A DNA stretch of 64,000 bases from assembly GCA_021234155.1 (NCBI GenBank), contig JAJEKV010000045.1, forward strand, positions 11,734,050 to 11,798,049. The letters are read 5' to 3'. Below, one piece after another: positions 35,925-47,662 of the stretch (positions are counted from its first letter, which is position 1; each line of letters starts with the position of its first letter). A program made the translations under genes and the position numbers. Origin of the DNA: Isoetes taiwanensis (lineage: Eukaryota; Streptophyta; Lycopodiopsida; Isoetales; Isoetaceae). Under the pieces are notes generated by a model. It saw only the letters and a program-made list of their open reading frames with translations, did not search any database and was not told where the DNA came from.

Positions 35925-36270
35925 GCCCTATACCTTTCCCTTTCTGTTTCCCTTTCACTTTTGCTCTATCCCATATTTCACTTTTTCTTATTTTCTATAC
36001 ATTTTTCTTTTTCTTTTCAGTTTTTTCCCCTTTTTTTTGCATATGTTTCCTTGTTTTCCCACGTCTTTCCTTCCTTTCCCTCTTCCCTTTTTTCGATAAC
36101 CTTTTTCCCTTTCCTTTTTCTCCTTTCCCCACCCTTTCCTCCTTTTTCCATGCCCTTCTCCCTTTCCCTTCACCTTTTTCCATGCCTTCTCTTTTCCCCA
36201 CCCTTTTTCCATGCCTTCCCTTTTCCTTAATCTTTCAGTCTTTCGCTTTTTCCCATGCCTATTTTCCCTT
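35925..36270 (+). repeat. Polypyrimidine tract 3
   Basis: About 340 bp of C/T-rich sequence immediately inside Helitron end no. 4, with units like CTTTTTCCATGCCTTCTC. Same nature as tracts 1 and 2. Confidence 0.9.
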
Positions 36271-36499
36271 ATAACCATCATTCAATTAAATTGGGATTAT
36301 GTCTTAATTTTGGGATAAATTTTATATTGCACTTTTTTAGTAACTTTGTTAAATTCACTTTTTAGTATCTTTGTTGCCCTTAGACTAGAATAGACGTTAA
36401 CATATAATCACACACGGGAATATAAATTCACACCTTAACTTCAAATTACAAATTCATATATCATGAAACTCAAGTAGTACACAACTTTTATTAAAAGTG

Positions 36500-39400
36500 A
36501 TTGATACATAGTAACTGTTTATCATTTTTCCACCAACATCCCCAAGGATATGAGAACCTTATTCCTTACATCCTGAGGTATTGTAACTCTCATTTGTTTT
36601 ACTAGGAATAGTTTTGGAGTCCACGAGTACAATACGGTTTCAATGTCTAGCCAAAGATCGGGATCACTAGGATTTCTCCTCTACCTCTTTGTCCAACAAT
36701 GAATATCTTTCTTTATGGGTGACATTACTCAAGCGATGTCTTTGGACACCACCATTCCACAGCGCACCTTATTGAAGTTAACATCACCTTCTTCTTTTGC
36801 AAATATCCGAGATAGTCCATCCCAACCACCTTTGGATAGGTCTCTAGATCTGTTGGTTTTACTACTACAAATTGGTGGCACTCCACGTCGATTAGAAGGT
36901 TCATAAGAATCCATGCCTAGATATTTTGGTCTATCCTTCTTAGGACCAACATAGTGTTTTATCAGTTGAGGAGGAGCATATGCCTTCACAATGCTACTAA
37001 TGGTACCATCATCTTAAATGGAAGCACCAGCTAATGTTTTCCACTTACTTTTTAGGGAACCACCCTTCTTTTCGGCTCTTCTCGAGGATGTGTCTACCTC
37101 ATCCAACAAGTTGATCACCTTCTTCCAATAATCTATCAATGCACGATTAGTGTCATCTGAATTAGTTTTGCCAATGCTTGATGTAGTCATTGATGCCATC
37201 CTTAGTCAATCCCAATTGCTTGACTTCTTCGGTTGGTTTTAGAGCTTTTGGTTGACCGGGGAGGTATCATAGGCTTGCCATTTGCATCCCCTGCGCCAAA
37301 TTTTCTGCCCCACCTCTCCACTTCTCCTCCTCGAAGGTCTCATTTTCCATTGCATGATTGGAATCCCTTCTCTCACCCAAAAAGTGAATTGAAGAGGTCT
37401 AGAATGACCTTCCATGTCGAGAGCATAACCATCCACAAAACTCTTCCAATCAGGCACTTCTTCTATGATAGATCCTATAGGAGATGGATTTGTACATCCA
37501 TGAAATATTTCCAATAGCACGGGAAAGTTGGTAGCTGTCTGTTTGTCTCAATACATGACTATATTTTCCAAACAATGCATCCACATCCTCATGAGTATGT
37601 CCACGGCATTAGGAACCCCAAATTGACTCTTTCAAAAATACCCACAACTGTTAAGTAGGATATGAAAGAAAACATCCATTGTTCTTATTTTGACCAGCAC
37701 AATTATCTAGTTGCAAGAGGAGCTTTTGCAGATCTCGAGGTTTAGCACGAGATGTTGAAGCTCCAACATGTTCATTAGGTCCATTCCTCCTAAATCTTGC
37801 CTTGCTAAACTTTTCAATACTATTAGGGGTTCCATCCAACAATGCACTATGTAGTGCCCGGCTAGTCAGTAGGATCCTGTGAGGGTGACCATTGTAACCC
37901 TTCTCATAGTTTCTTAAACACCTCATGATACTCCCAATGTGAAAATCTGTACCATCACTCCACAACTCTAAACTGAAATGGCCATAATAGGTGCGAGGCG
38001 CCCATGCAATATTGCCCCGATCATTGAAATCGCAAAGGGTATGATCTTCCACATGACTTAGGAATGTACTTGAATTGTGGAAGACAAGTCTTTGTTGGTC
38101 CATTTTATCATGTATAATACATAGATAGTTATTAGGTTCCATTGAGATAAGGTCCTCCACATCCAATAAGTTGATCTACATGATAGTTGATATGTCATAT
38201 GGTCCTTCATATGTTCCCTTATCTTTGCCCTTAGACTTGGTTGCACGGTCTTATCTAGTGTCTCCTTCACTTAGCACATAAATTGCACTTGGCAAAGTTG
38301 TTTGAAGTTGCTATGGTCACATGCTTGAAATGCTTATTCCATAGCCTACTAAACTGTTTGGGATATAGAGGCCACTCTAAGTTCGAAGCAATGCATTTAT
38401 TTCCTCTAATATGCTCTTACGGGTACAATGGGATGGCAATCTCTTTTCAACAATAACTCTACCCTGTTCATCCTTCTTACTCTTATGTGGCATGTTTTAC
38501 GCATTGAAATCCACATATCTTTCAAATATTTCCTTTGCGGCTATAGTTCTTGAGGTAGGCCTTACCGGGGCCGGTGTTCCCATGCAATGCAATTTTACTA
38601 CCATTTTCATGTCTCTTTTTTGCCGGTTATTGCCAAGAAGAGGTTGGAATTCCATGTATAGCCATCCATGCTTTTGAACATATCCACTTTCCATTCAATG
38701 GGAATCTTTTTCTTCTTTGATCTTTCATCCCGAATTGCATAGCCAAATATGGTGTACATGAAATTCCTCCTGCTATCACACTTATGTTCCCGATATGTAG
38801 CTCTTGCTCCCACCAACTCCTCTATTGTGAACATTCTAAGACAAGAAGCCCAACAACATTCACCTCCTCTAACCTTCATCATAGCCGGAGAACAATCATA
38901 ATCGACTTGCATCTTTTGGTGGGATAATGTTTGAAAGTTGGAAGTGGCCTCTTGCTACACTTTGTGTGAACATTGTTGACAATGGTTCTACATCGAAAGG
39001 AATCGTGTAGTTCCCCTCCAGTTGAATATTGTCCCTAGGCCATGCAACAATAGTTGGAACCTCTAGTTGCTTCACACAAGCTAGGCATTCTTGTTTGCCT
39101 GAACCCTTTTCCTTCCAATTGTCATATAATTTTGAGATTGCCACACCTAACATGTCCTCCCCTAATCTTTCATCATTCACTGCATTGATAGGATCTGCTA
39201 GAACAATAATCCCTTCTCCCTCATTTGCCTCTCATTTGCATGCATGCGGGATCTTGACCTTTTGTTTTTCCAATCGACCGGGGTATAAAGTACAATTTCC
39301 TTTCCTTTGCCATCATCCTTTTCATTTGAGGTCTTTTCCTTTCCTTTGCCATCATCAACATCATTTGAGTCTTTTCCTTTCCTTTGCCATCATCAACATC

Positions 39401-39520
39401 ATTTGAGGTATTTTCCTTTCCTTGGACAATCATGTTCATTAGTTGGGAATTTCTCCTTGCCTTGATTAGCATCATTGGGGCTTTTTTTAGCATTTTGCAT
39501 GCCATTGACCTAGAATGCAT
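36500..39520 (-). pseudogene. DUF7869-like transposase-type gene, copy C (nearly full length)
   Basis: Reading on the minus strand from about 39520: a charged repeat region (NDVDDGKGKEKTS units), EIVLYTPVDWKNKRS, then NDERLGEDMLGVAISKLYDN, a Cys motif (QECLACVKQLEVP), a DYDCSPAMMKVRGGECCWAS block continuing CLRMFTIEELVGARATY, then HGWLYMEFQPLLGNNRQKRD and the region matching copy A: IIHDKMDQQRL, HFSLELWSDGTDFHIGS, LLLQLDNCAGQNKNN, GHTHEDVDALFGKYS and the C-terminal part of copy B. About 900-950 residues in total, broken by roughly ten small shifts. The three acidic motifs (HDKMD, DNCAGQNKN, GHTHEDVD) are all present and suggest a DDE-type nuclease; the DUF7869 label is from memory. I infer that it mobilises the element whose terminus lies 230 bp beyond its stop. 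Confidence 0.65.
39295..39425 (-). repeat. 39-bp coding repeat
   Basis: Three tandem units (TTTCCTTTGCCATCATCAAC on the plus strand) encode the NDVDDGKGKEKT repeats at the N-terminus of copy C. Confidence 0.8.
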
Positions 39521-39529
39521 AAAAATATA

Positions 39530-41077
39530 TAGTAAGTTAGCATATCCAAATAACCTCTAACTAACATGTTCATAAATGAAAGCCCTGTATGTCTTATTCT
39601 ATTTGATCATTCTATTTATATAATGGGATTCCCCAAGTTATTTTCCTCAACATTATATAAAAAATAAAACCCTCTACTTATAACCTTCAAACTTGTATCC
39701 TATAATAACCTTAGAAACAACTTTTTAAGGTTATTATAGGTTTCTTGATTTTAAAGTTAAGAAGTTTATTATAGGTTAGAAAATTTAAGGTTGGAAAGTT
39801 ATTGTAGGTTAAAAGTTTTAAGGTTAGAAGTCTAACTCATGAACTTTTAAACTTATATAACTTAACTATTAACAAAAACTATTTTAAAAACTTATAAGTC
39901 ATAACTTTTAAACTTAATAACCCTTAAAACAATTGTCCTTAAAACAATTAACCCCTTGTAATAATTTTTTCGGAAGTTATAATGGCTGATGATTGAAATT
40001 TTAAAAGCGGGTTATTATTTCAAGTTAGCCTTCCTTTTCAAACTTTTCTCTCACACTTTCGAACATTAGCGCTTCGCTTCCAATTTGGCATTCAGTAACC
40101 GATTCCAATTTCGGCTTGATCTTTTCGGCTTCTCGGCATCATCAATCTACCTTCAATCTATCTTCTACGCTTTACGGGCATCAATCTATCTGGCTGCATG
40201 ACCTAAGGAATCAATCTATCTGGCGCATGACCTAAGGAATCGTCAATCTATCTTTCGGCTTCAATCGCTTAGAGCTTTTATCGTTTTCGAGCTTTTCGAG
40301 CTTTTATCGTTTTTTAAAGCTTTCGAGCTTTTATCCGTTTTATCGTTTTACGCTTTTGGGTTTCGGCTTCTATCGCTTCTCGGCTTCTATCTGCGGCAAT
40401 CTCGACTTCTATCGCTTTCGGCTTCTATCGCATCAATCTCGACTTCTATCGCTTCCGGCTTCTATCGCTTTAGGGTTTTCGGCTCAAAGGTTTTCGGCTC
40501 AAAGGTTTGTAGGCTCTATACAATGTCTTTGGTTTTTGGGTTTTCGGCTCTCTACAATCTCGACTTTGAATAACTTTTGGTTTTTGTGTTAAAGCTTCTC
40601 GGCTTCGGCTTTCGGTTTTCTCGGCTTCTTAAGGCTAAAATCATCTGCTATTGGCTTCTCGAATCAAATCAACTTTGATTTTCGATCTTTTAGTTTTCGG
40701 CTAGAAGGCAAAGGCTCAATTCAGATCTGAGAACACAAATAGGTTAGTATTTTCTGTTATATACATAAAGTAGTTATTTTACATAAAGCGGTTCCTCCAC
40801 GAGGATTGGTTACGTGATCTTGCCTATATGATACGCTCTTATTCTATTTCACTTGAGGTCTTCCTCTATCTGTTCTAATTAATGATCTAAAATAATGAAG
40901 TAAATAATGATCTATGATCTATCTGCTCTATGATCTATCTGCCAGACGCGTTTGAAATAGATATGTGAAAAACACAAAGCGCGCCTGGCGCGTTTTGAAT
41001 TATGTATGTTCAGAATAGTTTTATGGGGAGAGTAATATATTATTTGCTAATTACTTAATTTCTCTCGTTCTAGTGCC
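39530..41077. other. Divergent intergenic region with CGGCTTCTATCG repeats
   Basis: Holds an AT-rich segment with TTAAGGTT/ACTTTTAA repeats (39.7-39.95 kb) and, at 40080-40660, many irregular copies of CGGCTTCTATCG and TCTCGACTTCTATCG. It separates the minus-strand copy C from plus-strand frames starting at 41078 and could serve as a two-way promoter; that is inference. Confidence 0.5.
40080..40660 (+). repeat. Degenerate minisatellite, CGGCTTCTATCG type
   Basis: Repeated TTTCGGCTTCTATCGCTT, CAATCTATCT and GAGCTTTTATCGTTT units, about 12-15 bases each, imperfectly spaced. Confidence 0.7.
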
Positions 41078-41457
41078 ATGGATTTTCCTTATGCATGGAC
41101 ACTGGCTGCTTCTAGATCAAATACACCTCCCCTGGACGACCATCAACTCGGACCACAATACAAGATATTACTTGATTGTCTTTGTTCAAAACGTTCAAAG
41201 AGAGTTGGAGAATCCATTAGACATTACATATCGGGGGCCATGGGAACACTTTCATCGCATCTATGGACATATCAGGCTCCTCATGCTCTTAGTAAGGCTC
41301 ATGCCAACAAATAAGTCACGAGGATTTGATTTATAGTATCGGGGATCGATACAACACTCGGGTTTGGAGACTTCGACATCGCGGGGAAGATGAGGATCTG
41401 TCATATCGGGGTGGTTGGATGGGACTTCTTAGGAATTGGGCCGATGAAGTAGGCCTG
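41078..41457 (+). pseudogene. Unknown reading frame, first gene remnant of the right arm
   Basis: ATG at 41078 follows a TTCTAG acceptor-like site and opens a frame MDFPYAWTLAASRSNTPPLD to a stop at 41314; a second frame then carries RYNTRVWRLRHRGEDEDLSY and GGWMGLLRNWADEVGLCDIL. The family is not recognised. The stop is followed at once by the first GCGC palindromes. Confidence 0.3.
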
Positions 41458-41752
41458 TGTGACATATTGTAGAGATAGAAAGAATTCGCGCCTGGCGCAT
41501 TTTTTGCAGAAGAAATGTACATATACTTTTTTGGAATATGAATACAAACTCGCGCCTGGCGCAATTTTGCACTATACTTTTCTGTCATTAGTTTATTATT
41601 TTTTTTTATATGCAATGTCGAAAACATTGAATCGTGATGCCCTCCGGCCCGGTATGACCAACCCCAAGAAACTACATATTTTCATTAATGTGTAGTTTCA
41701 TGGGGTTGATAAGACTGGCTAAAGACCATCACAGAATTCAAAATTCACAACA

Positions 41753-42001
41753 TCACGCAGATGTTATGATATATTCTATTTTTTTTTGAATATCCAAATA
41801 TACATACCTTTTTCGAGGGCGTTCTTTTGGCCATGCTACAAATGTGCCCACGCTTTCACCAACTGTATCGCCACCGGGATGTCTTCTTGGAAGAGCCTCA
41901 TCTTCATAATTGCAGTTTATAATGGAAATCTTATAGAAACTTTTTCCCAGAGGAACACCATGACACATAGAACTTGGATTCAGGATCTTGATTTTACACA
42001 A
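41753..42001 (-). pseudogene. DUF8039-like transposon protein exon
   Basis: The minus-strand frame has CHGVPLGKSFYKISI, then ALPRRHPGGDTVGESVGTFV and AWPKERP. This resembles the plant DUF8039 domain (HxxPLGxxxxxVxID...LPxPxxxxxTIGxAVGTFVAWPxxLV), found in proteins of En/Spm- and Ulp1-type plant transposons. Only this block is readable. The label is from memory of the family pattern. Confidence 0.55.
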
Positions 42002-42519
42002 TCCTACTCGGGCGCTTCAAGTTTGCTGTTAAAAGATAGCATTCTTCTCCGACACTGATAAAAAACCAGAATGCATTGTAAAAAATAGAGGACGAAAAAT
42101 AGAGAACAAGAGAATGCACACCATAGAGAACAATAGAGGAATCACACTCACCATAGTTCAGAGACATCGAATGGGATTGAAGGCGCTCGATCGAATGGGA
42201 TTGAAGGCTTTCGATCGAGCGGATCTTGGGCGCTCTGATAGTCGATTGTTCTTGGGCGCTCTGATAGTAGGTGGCCGATTAGGTGGTAGTAGATTGCCAC
42301 ATATGCGTTTCTTGAAATTAATAATTAATTGTTATCTTGAAATTGCACTAAAAAGAAAAACACAATTTAAATTTGTAAATGAGCGGGACGGGAGGTTAAT
42401 TAAGGCGGTATAAATTTAAAAGGACGCTAATTTGAATTCGGTTGTAAATCGGCGCCCTAGATTATGAACGCATACATATAAGTTTAAACCAAAACCCCAG
42501 TCTCATATTATCCGCACTT

Positions 42520-43500
42520 GCAGTTCTATGGCGTCTAGAGGATACATCTGGAATAATAAAGGCTCAGGTGGAACCTCCATGTCCAGAAGAAGATCTTATA
42601 GAGGGGTCAGAATGGTATGTGGAGATATTCAAAACTGGTGGGAAGACAGACCTCATCTTCATGTCAAGGGCAAGAGAGGCCCGATCAAATGAAGAAGCGG
42701 GGAATTCTTATGACATGCGAGAATGGGGGCGATTCTTTACGTTACGTGCTAGTTGAAGTGGGCCAAAAACATAAGAAGAGCCTAAAGAAGATCAATCGAT
42801 CACGGTGCTAGCTCTTTTAAAGAGGCGCATTGATAACCTCTTCAAATTTGGTTTTGGGGCCGGTTGGTGAGCCATTGACTCCCTACAAGAATATCGAGGG
42901 GCTTACGGCTATTCGACGAGCCATTGCCACGAGGCCCTCGAGGCGGTGTCTACTGAGGCGGTGAAGGATAAGGAAGAAGCTAGTTCTAAAGGCGAGGGGA
43001 AACCACGAAGCGACGGCCGTGCCTACAAGTGGCGATGACAAAGGCGAGGCGGTTAGAAGGCGATGAGGCAAGCTCAGAAATATCGCGACAAGTATCCACG
43101 GGCTGAGCTTCACCCATCCAGTCCCGTGGATAGGCTTTTCAGGTCCACTAAAAGCCATTTACATCAGCGAAGGTATGACAAGCGGCACTCCATGGAGATA
43201 GTGAAACGACATGATCGAAAATCGAGGGCAAGTGCCAATACTGCGAGATGTAGTGCCGTCACGATACGAGCGAGGAAGGTAATCATGTGGAGCAAAATTT
43301 GGAGGACTTCATCGAGAATCGACATACATTTCATGATAATAGATGGCCCGGCATTCAATAGAGGCCCGAAGGTTCGATCAAGAAGCCGCGGCATCGGGCA
43401 TCGGTTGTTCTATAAGTCGTATTACGTAAAGCGCCGGTTCTGGCGGCTCAACCACACCGCCTTAGCTAGCGAAATAAAGCGCACTCACGAATGACATGGG
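42520..43500 (+). pseudogene. Decayed coding region, unknown family
   Basis: Coherent pieces in alternating frames (PPCPEEDLIEGSEWYVEIFK; LLKRRIDNLFKFGFGAG; PLTPYKNIEGLTAIRRAI; QAQKYRDKYPRAELHPSSP) suggest a former gene with many indels. The DNA is richer in CpG than its surroundings. No domain recognised. Confidence 0.3.
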
Positions 43501-44235
43501 AAAAACATTCTTATACAAAGGTAATTTTCCTCCTTTAGGTTTTTCGTTTTAAGTATTTGCAAATCCGCCCGGTAGCGATTTCATATTAGAAAACAAATCA
43601 GCGCCGGCGCGATTGCCTCTTGTAAAAAGCGCTTCCCTAGATTGATAGTGGTTTTCGTCAAACAAGAAAATAAAGCGGCGATTTCATATAGAATGTTACC
43701 GCCCCGCGAATTTGCCTACCCTCGGGGAGAAAAGGCTATCAGGTCTAATAGCCAAGCGCCTCGGGCTAGGCAATTTTCGTGTGGCGATTTAAATTCTAAT
43801 ATGAAATCGGCGCCCGGCGATTTTTGTTTGACGATAAACGCTACCGATCAAATGGCGTTTTCTCTTCCAGGGCAAACAAACCGGGCGAATTTGCTTTTTC
43901 GATATGAAAACAGCGCCGGTAGCGATTTTAAACTAGAAGGATTTATTTCATTCCACGATTATGAAGCTTACAACGTCACTACTTGCGGTCCCTATATAGA
44001 GCAACCCGGCATGCTTTCGGAACCCGATGGATTGAATATGGGAAGCCAATGCCAACCGGGCGGGGCCCGATCTAAAAGCTGGCGAATTCAAGTTCTTTGG
44101 AGAGGACACTTAGTCGACGATAATCTGAGGACAAAACCAAGAGCACCAGGTCAAAGACAAAAAAAGGGGATGAAAAGGGTGATGCTTCCGAGGAACCAAG
44201 CGTGCCCAAGGATGCACGCAAGATAGTATTTGCTT

Positions 44236-45620
44236 CAGATCGGGATGGGAGAAATGGAATGAATTACGGGATGCCTACGTCGAGAAGAAGTTGCCGATTC
44301 ACAAAGGAAGATTTCCTCCTGTTGACACATCAATTTTTGATATACATATAACAGAGATGAGGAAGGCTCAGGGATTGGACGATCAAGAGCTGCTGTCAGT
44401 TCTGGACAGGTTAATCAGAAAGGAAATTCTTTACAAGAAAACCTCGGCAGCAAAGGCTCGGAATCATTTGAAGATGCTGCGGCGACGAAATGAAGAATAT
44501 TAGAGTGCTTAAGAAGGCGGTTGGTGAGGAATTACAAAGGCTTACATCGAAAGTGGTCGTTATCGGAGTTAGGACTTATGCAAAAGTATAACGTCTCTAA
44601 CGGCGACCTTAAAAGTATGTATTTTGGTCCAAGGACTTTGTCAAGCGGCCGAAGTTGAAGAACGTTGCAAAGATCGGGTGGGCTTCACACTAAAGTTGCA
44701 TCCGACTTGAAAGCGAAAAGTCGCGATGGTGAAGCGGAGACTTCAGGAGGCGAGTCCACTTTCTTTTATCAAGTGTCAACTGGTTTCAAGTGTGCCTTGC
44801 CAGAAGTGGGTGCTGGTCCCCATGATATCACACTCTTCGTCCTTGATAGCCGAGGCACCAGATGGTCGCTTGATGACTATAATACGTTCTTTAACATATG
44901 CAATGGTTTCACCACGGAGATGAACTACACAATTGTCACTATATGTCCCTCCGACATGTCCTATGCATATGCTCTAACTGCTGCAAATGACTTAGAATGC
45001 GTGAAAGTCATACGACAGGCGATCCTCATAGATGAAAACATGGACAGTGACTTCAGCACAGAAAGTAAAATTTTTCATGTGCTTATAATTATGATAGCCA
45101 TGATGGATGATAAGGAATATGAAAGGCTCAAGGGAAAACCGGATGGAGACAAACTAGCATGGCGGTGCTATCGTTAGATAGATGAAGCATATCTGAAAAC
45201 GTCTTCTATCCGGAGCAAGAAGACAAAGGGGAAGGGTGTCAAGGTCGTGGAAGAGTTAGAGGAAGATGAGGAAGAAGAGGATGAAAACGAGACCCAATTC
45301 TTGTGGGCCACATTAAGTATGAGCTCCTAACATCACATAAGGGTAAGCTAAACAAGAACGGGTTCTCTATGGACCTTTCCCAGTATCTCATTGAAGCATT
45401 TTGTCCGTTGGGAACAACTTGCTGGGAACTTCACGTTGGAGGTTACATCGGTAGAGAAGCTTTGAAGTTAGCAAGGAAATGTCGAGGCGTCGTCTCGGAT
45501 GATCGAGCCAAAAAATTTCTTGGACCTCTTCTTTGAGAAAGTACTAGAGGAAGCAACTAGGGGACCAATCGTGATTGCAAAAAGCAAAGCTTCTACCTCT
45601 AAGACCGAAATACCGCAGAT
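44236..45620 (+). pseudogene. Methyltransferase-fold-like transposon protein (frameshifted)
   Basis: Segments in order: KLPIHKGRFPPVDTSIFDIH and a basic helix-rich part ending at 44503; CALPEVGAGPHDITLFVLDS with RGTRWSLDDYNTFFNICNGF and NYTIVTICPSDMSYAYAL; an acidic linker (VEELEEDEEEEDENET); and LIEAFCPLGTTCWELHVGGY followed by IGREALKLARKCRGVVSDD. The last block matches the AdoMet-binding signature of amino-methyltransferases (FxxPGdxVLDxFxGxGtTxxAAxxxxRxxxGxExD), and LFVLDSRG sits where the catalytic (D/N)PPY of beta-class enzymes would be. The DPPY is not conserved, so it is either inactive or a look-alike Rossmann domain. No database comparison was possible. Confidence 0.4.
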
Positions 45621-46800
45621 TTGCTTAAGGAACGGGAAGGATTGAGAAAGCTATTGGTTGGCGCAACTTCATGGATGAAACCAAGATCGGCCTGATTACC
45701 AAATACCTATCGACATGCCACGTGAACATCCTTGACCCTAAAAAATTTAGAACATGTTGAAGATAAGCGGGATGATGATAATAACAATAATGAGGATGAA
45801 GCGGACTCAAATCACGAAAACACTAGCCGGGTTAAGCGTAAAGACTAATGAACTATCAAAAGCATAGTTCCCACTGTCTGAATCTCAACCCGATGTGGTT
45901 GGTGCTTCTATCGGGCGGGAACAACTTCGGAATAAGGATGCAACGGAAAAAGTCACAGCGGGGAATGAAGAAGAAGAAGAAAGGTATCGTAACAATATTC
46001 CTTTTTTATATCCATGCATTTTGCAAGCATATAGAAATCGCGCCGGTAGCGATTTAGACTTTCCTAGAGATCATATTTTTAAATTATGTTGACATGCATC
46101 ATTCATGAAATCGCTTTGCGCTGGCGTTTGCTTTACCATTTCTTTTGTCTCATACGTTATTGTTCTCCTTACGAAATAATTTGGCTTCCCCAAAAGTGCG
46201 GTCTTTGATTTGAATGGTGTGCTATGTAGAGCGTTACCTAAAACAGCGTTCGAAAAGTCATGGTATGCGCAACAACCATTTGAGACACATTACCAAATAT
46301 GTTTACAGCGCCCTTATCGAAGGAGATGTTGGACCGGGCCTCAAAGTATGTGTTTGGATTTGTGCAATTTGGTCATCTATGGAGCATAGAAATATACTGA
46401 GGATGTTTTGAAAGTAGTGCTGAGCTAAATAGAGAGGCTGGCGTCCATACGGGATCAAAGCAAATGTGCTTCATTCACAAACCCTAAAGAGCCGAACAGG
46501 TAAAAGATATTTGTGAAATGCTTGCATAACATGATGGATGCCCTAGGTGTTGAGGATAAGGAAGGCATGATCATTGTGGATGATGGACGCTTTAAAGTGT
46601 TGCTTCAATCAGTCCGCGAGGCATTGAATCATGACCCTATCATCCTCAAGATTTTGACAAAGATGACTTCTGCCGTTTTATTAGTGTCTTGCATGAAATA
46701 GCCAAGGAAAAAGCGGTCGAAGAGATACAAACACTATACCATAACTTGATCGGACGAGGGAAATTGGCGGGGACCTTGAGAAAATCGTTCTAGAAAGAGA
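45621..46800 (+). pseudogene. Downstream coding remnants of the same gene or a partner
   Basis: Readable pieces are MMDALGVEDKEGMIIVDDGR with FKVLLQSVREALNHDPIILK (46513-46670), continued after a one-base shift by DFDKDDFCRFISVLHEIAKE and KAVEEIQTLYHNLIGRGKL to a stop near 46793. They are helical and hydrophilic with no known domain. Two GCGC palindromes (46038 and 46108) separate them from the methyltransferase-like part. Confidence 0.3.
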
Positions 46801-47662
46801 ACTTTTTTGATATATATGTATCTGAGGAAATACACTTTCCAAAAGTTTTGAATATGAAATATACTTTACACGAAAGGTTTAGAATTTATATTGTGTTCTT
46901 ATATCAGCATTATTGGTTCTGTGTACGTATTGTTTTTTTATATTATGTGTATGGTTTGCTATACTTGCAATAATTTGTATGTATATACCGTCAATAATTT
47001 AGGTGTGTATAAATAGGCATGCATGAAATTGGCAAACCATCGGCTTCGGTCTCCGCCTTCTACTTGTTATTATGGCACATTTTATTACCTGCACGATGAA
47101 CCATGCGGACCTCGTAGGGTGCAGCGAGCTAGAAATAGAACCGGGGATGGCTTGATGTCGTTGCTTTGAATCCCGGCCGCTTCTATCACGATCCCTTTGA
47201 TGTTGTAATCCATCTTATATGGAATCGAGCATGGTTTGTTCATGATCGATGAGGATCTCGGGGACCGCTGCGGCGCTGGCGGCGATGAATCGGATTAGTT
47301 TTTTAAGTTTATGTTCTATTATAATGCGTTATTTATGCCAAGCAAATCGCGCCACGCGCGATTTGATGGTGAGTAATACTCTGTTTTGTAACAACTTGCT
47401 TGCTGTTATTTATTCGTAAAGCATTACAATTTCAATGTTTAGATTTCGTTGTCGTCCGTGAATGTGCGAATTAATAAGTAATTTCTTGTTTTTTCTATTG
47501 CCAACATTCTGTCATAATATGGGTCATTTGCATGGAATATTTGAATGACTTTGCATTTCAACATAAAATGCATCTTCCTAGCCCGAAAATGAACACAGTG
47601 CAAAAGTGTGGTTAATTCAATATAATGGTCAATAAAATGCTTATGCGGCGCGATTTTGGAAT
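46801..47662. other. Non-coding right end of the inverted-repeat unit
   Basis: AT-rich DNA with GCGC palindromes at 47344 and 47645; the inverted repeat begins at 47663. No gene seen. Confidence 0.4.

Larger units (their letters stand above)
40941..47655. repeat. Dispersed GCGC palindromes (CGCGCCTGGCGCG and ATCGCGCCGGCGCGAT types)
   Basis: Short GC-rich palindromic motifs recur in AT-rich surroundings at about 40979, 41487, 41551, 43562, 43600, 43697, 43806, 43913, 46038, 46108, 47344 and 47645. Typical forms are AAATCGCGCCGGTAGCGATT and TTCGCGCCTGGCGCA. Essentially none occur elsewhere in the window apart from a partial one near 11690. They lie mostly between coding remnants, not in them. 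Confidence 0.65.

Noticed and set aside
43642-44226. A 194-codon open frame as a stand-alone gene
   Set aside because: It runs through several GCGC palindromes and has no recognisable domain; composition there is CpG-rich, so a long chance frame is likely.
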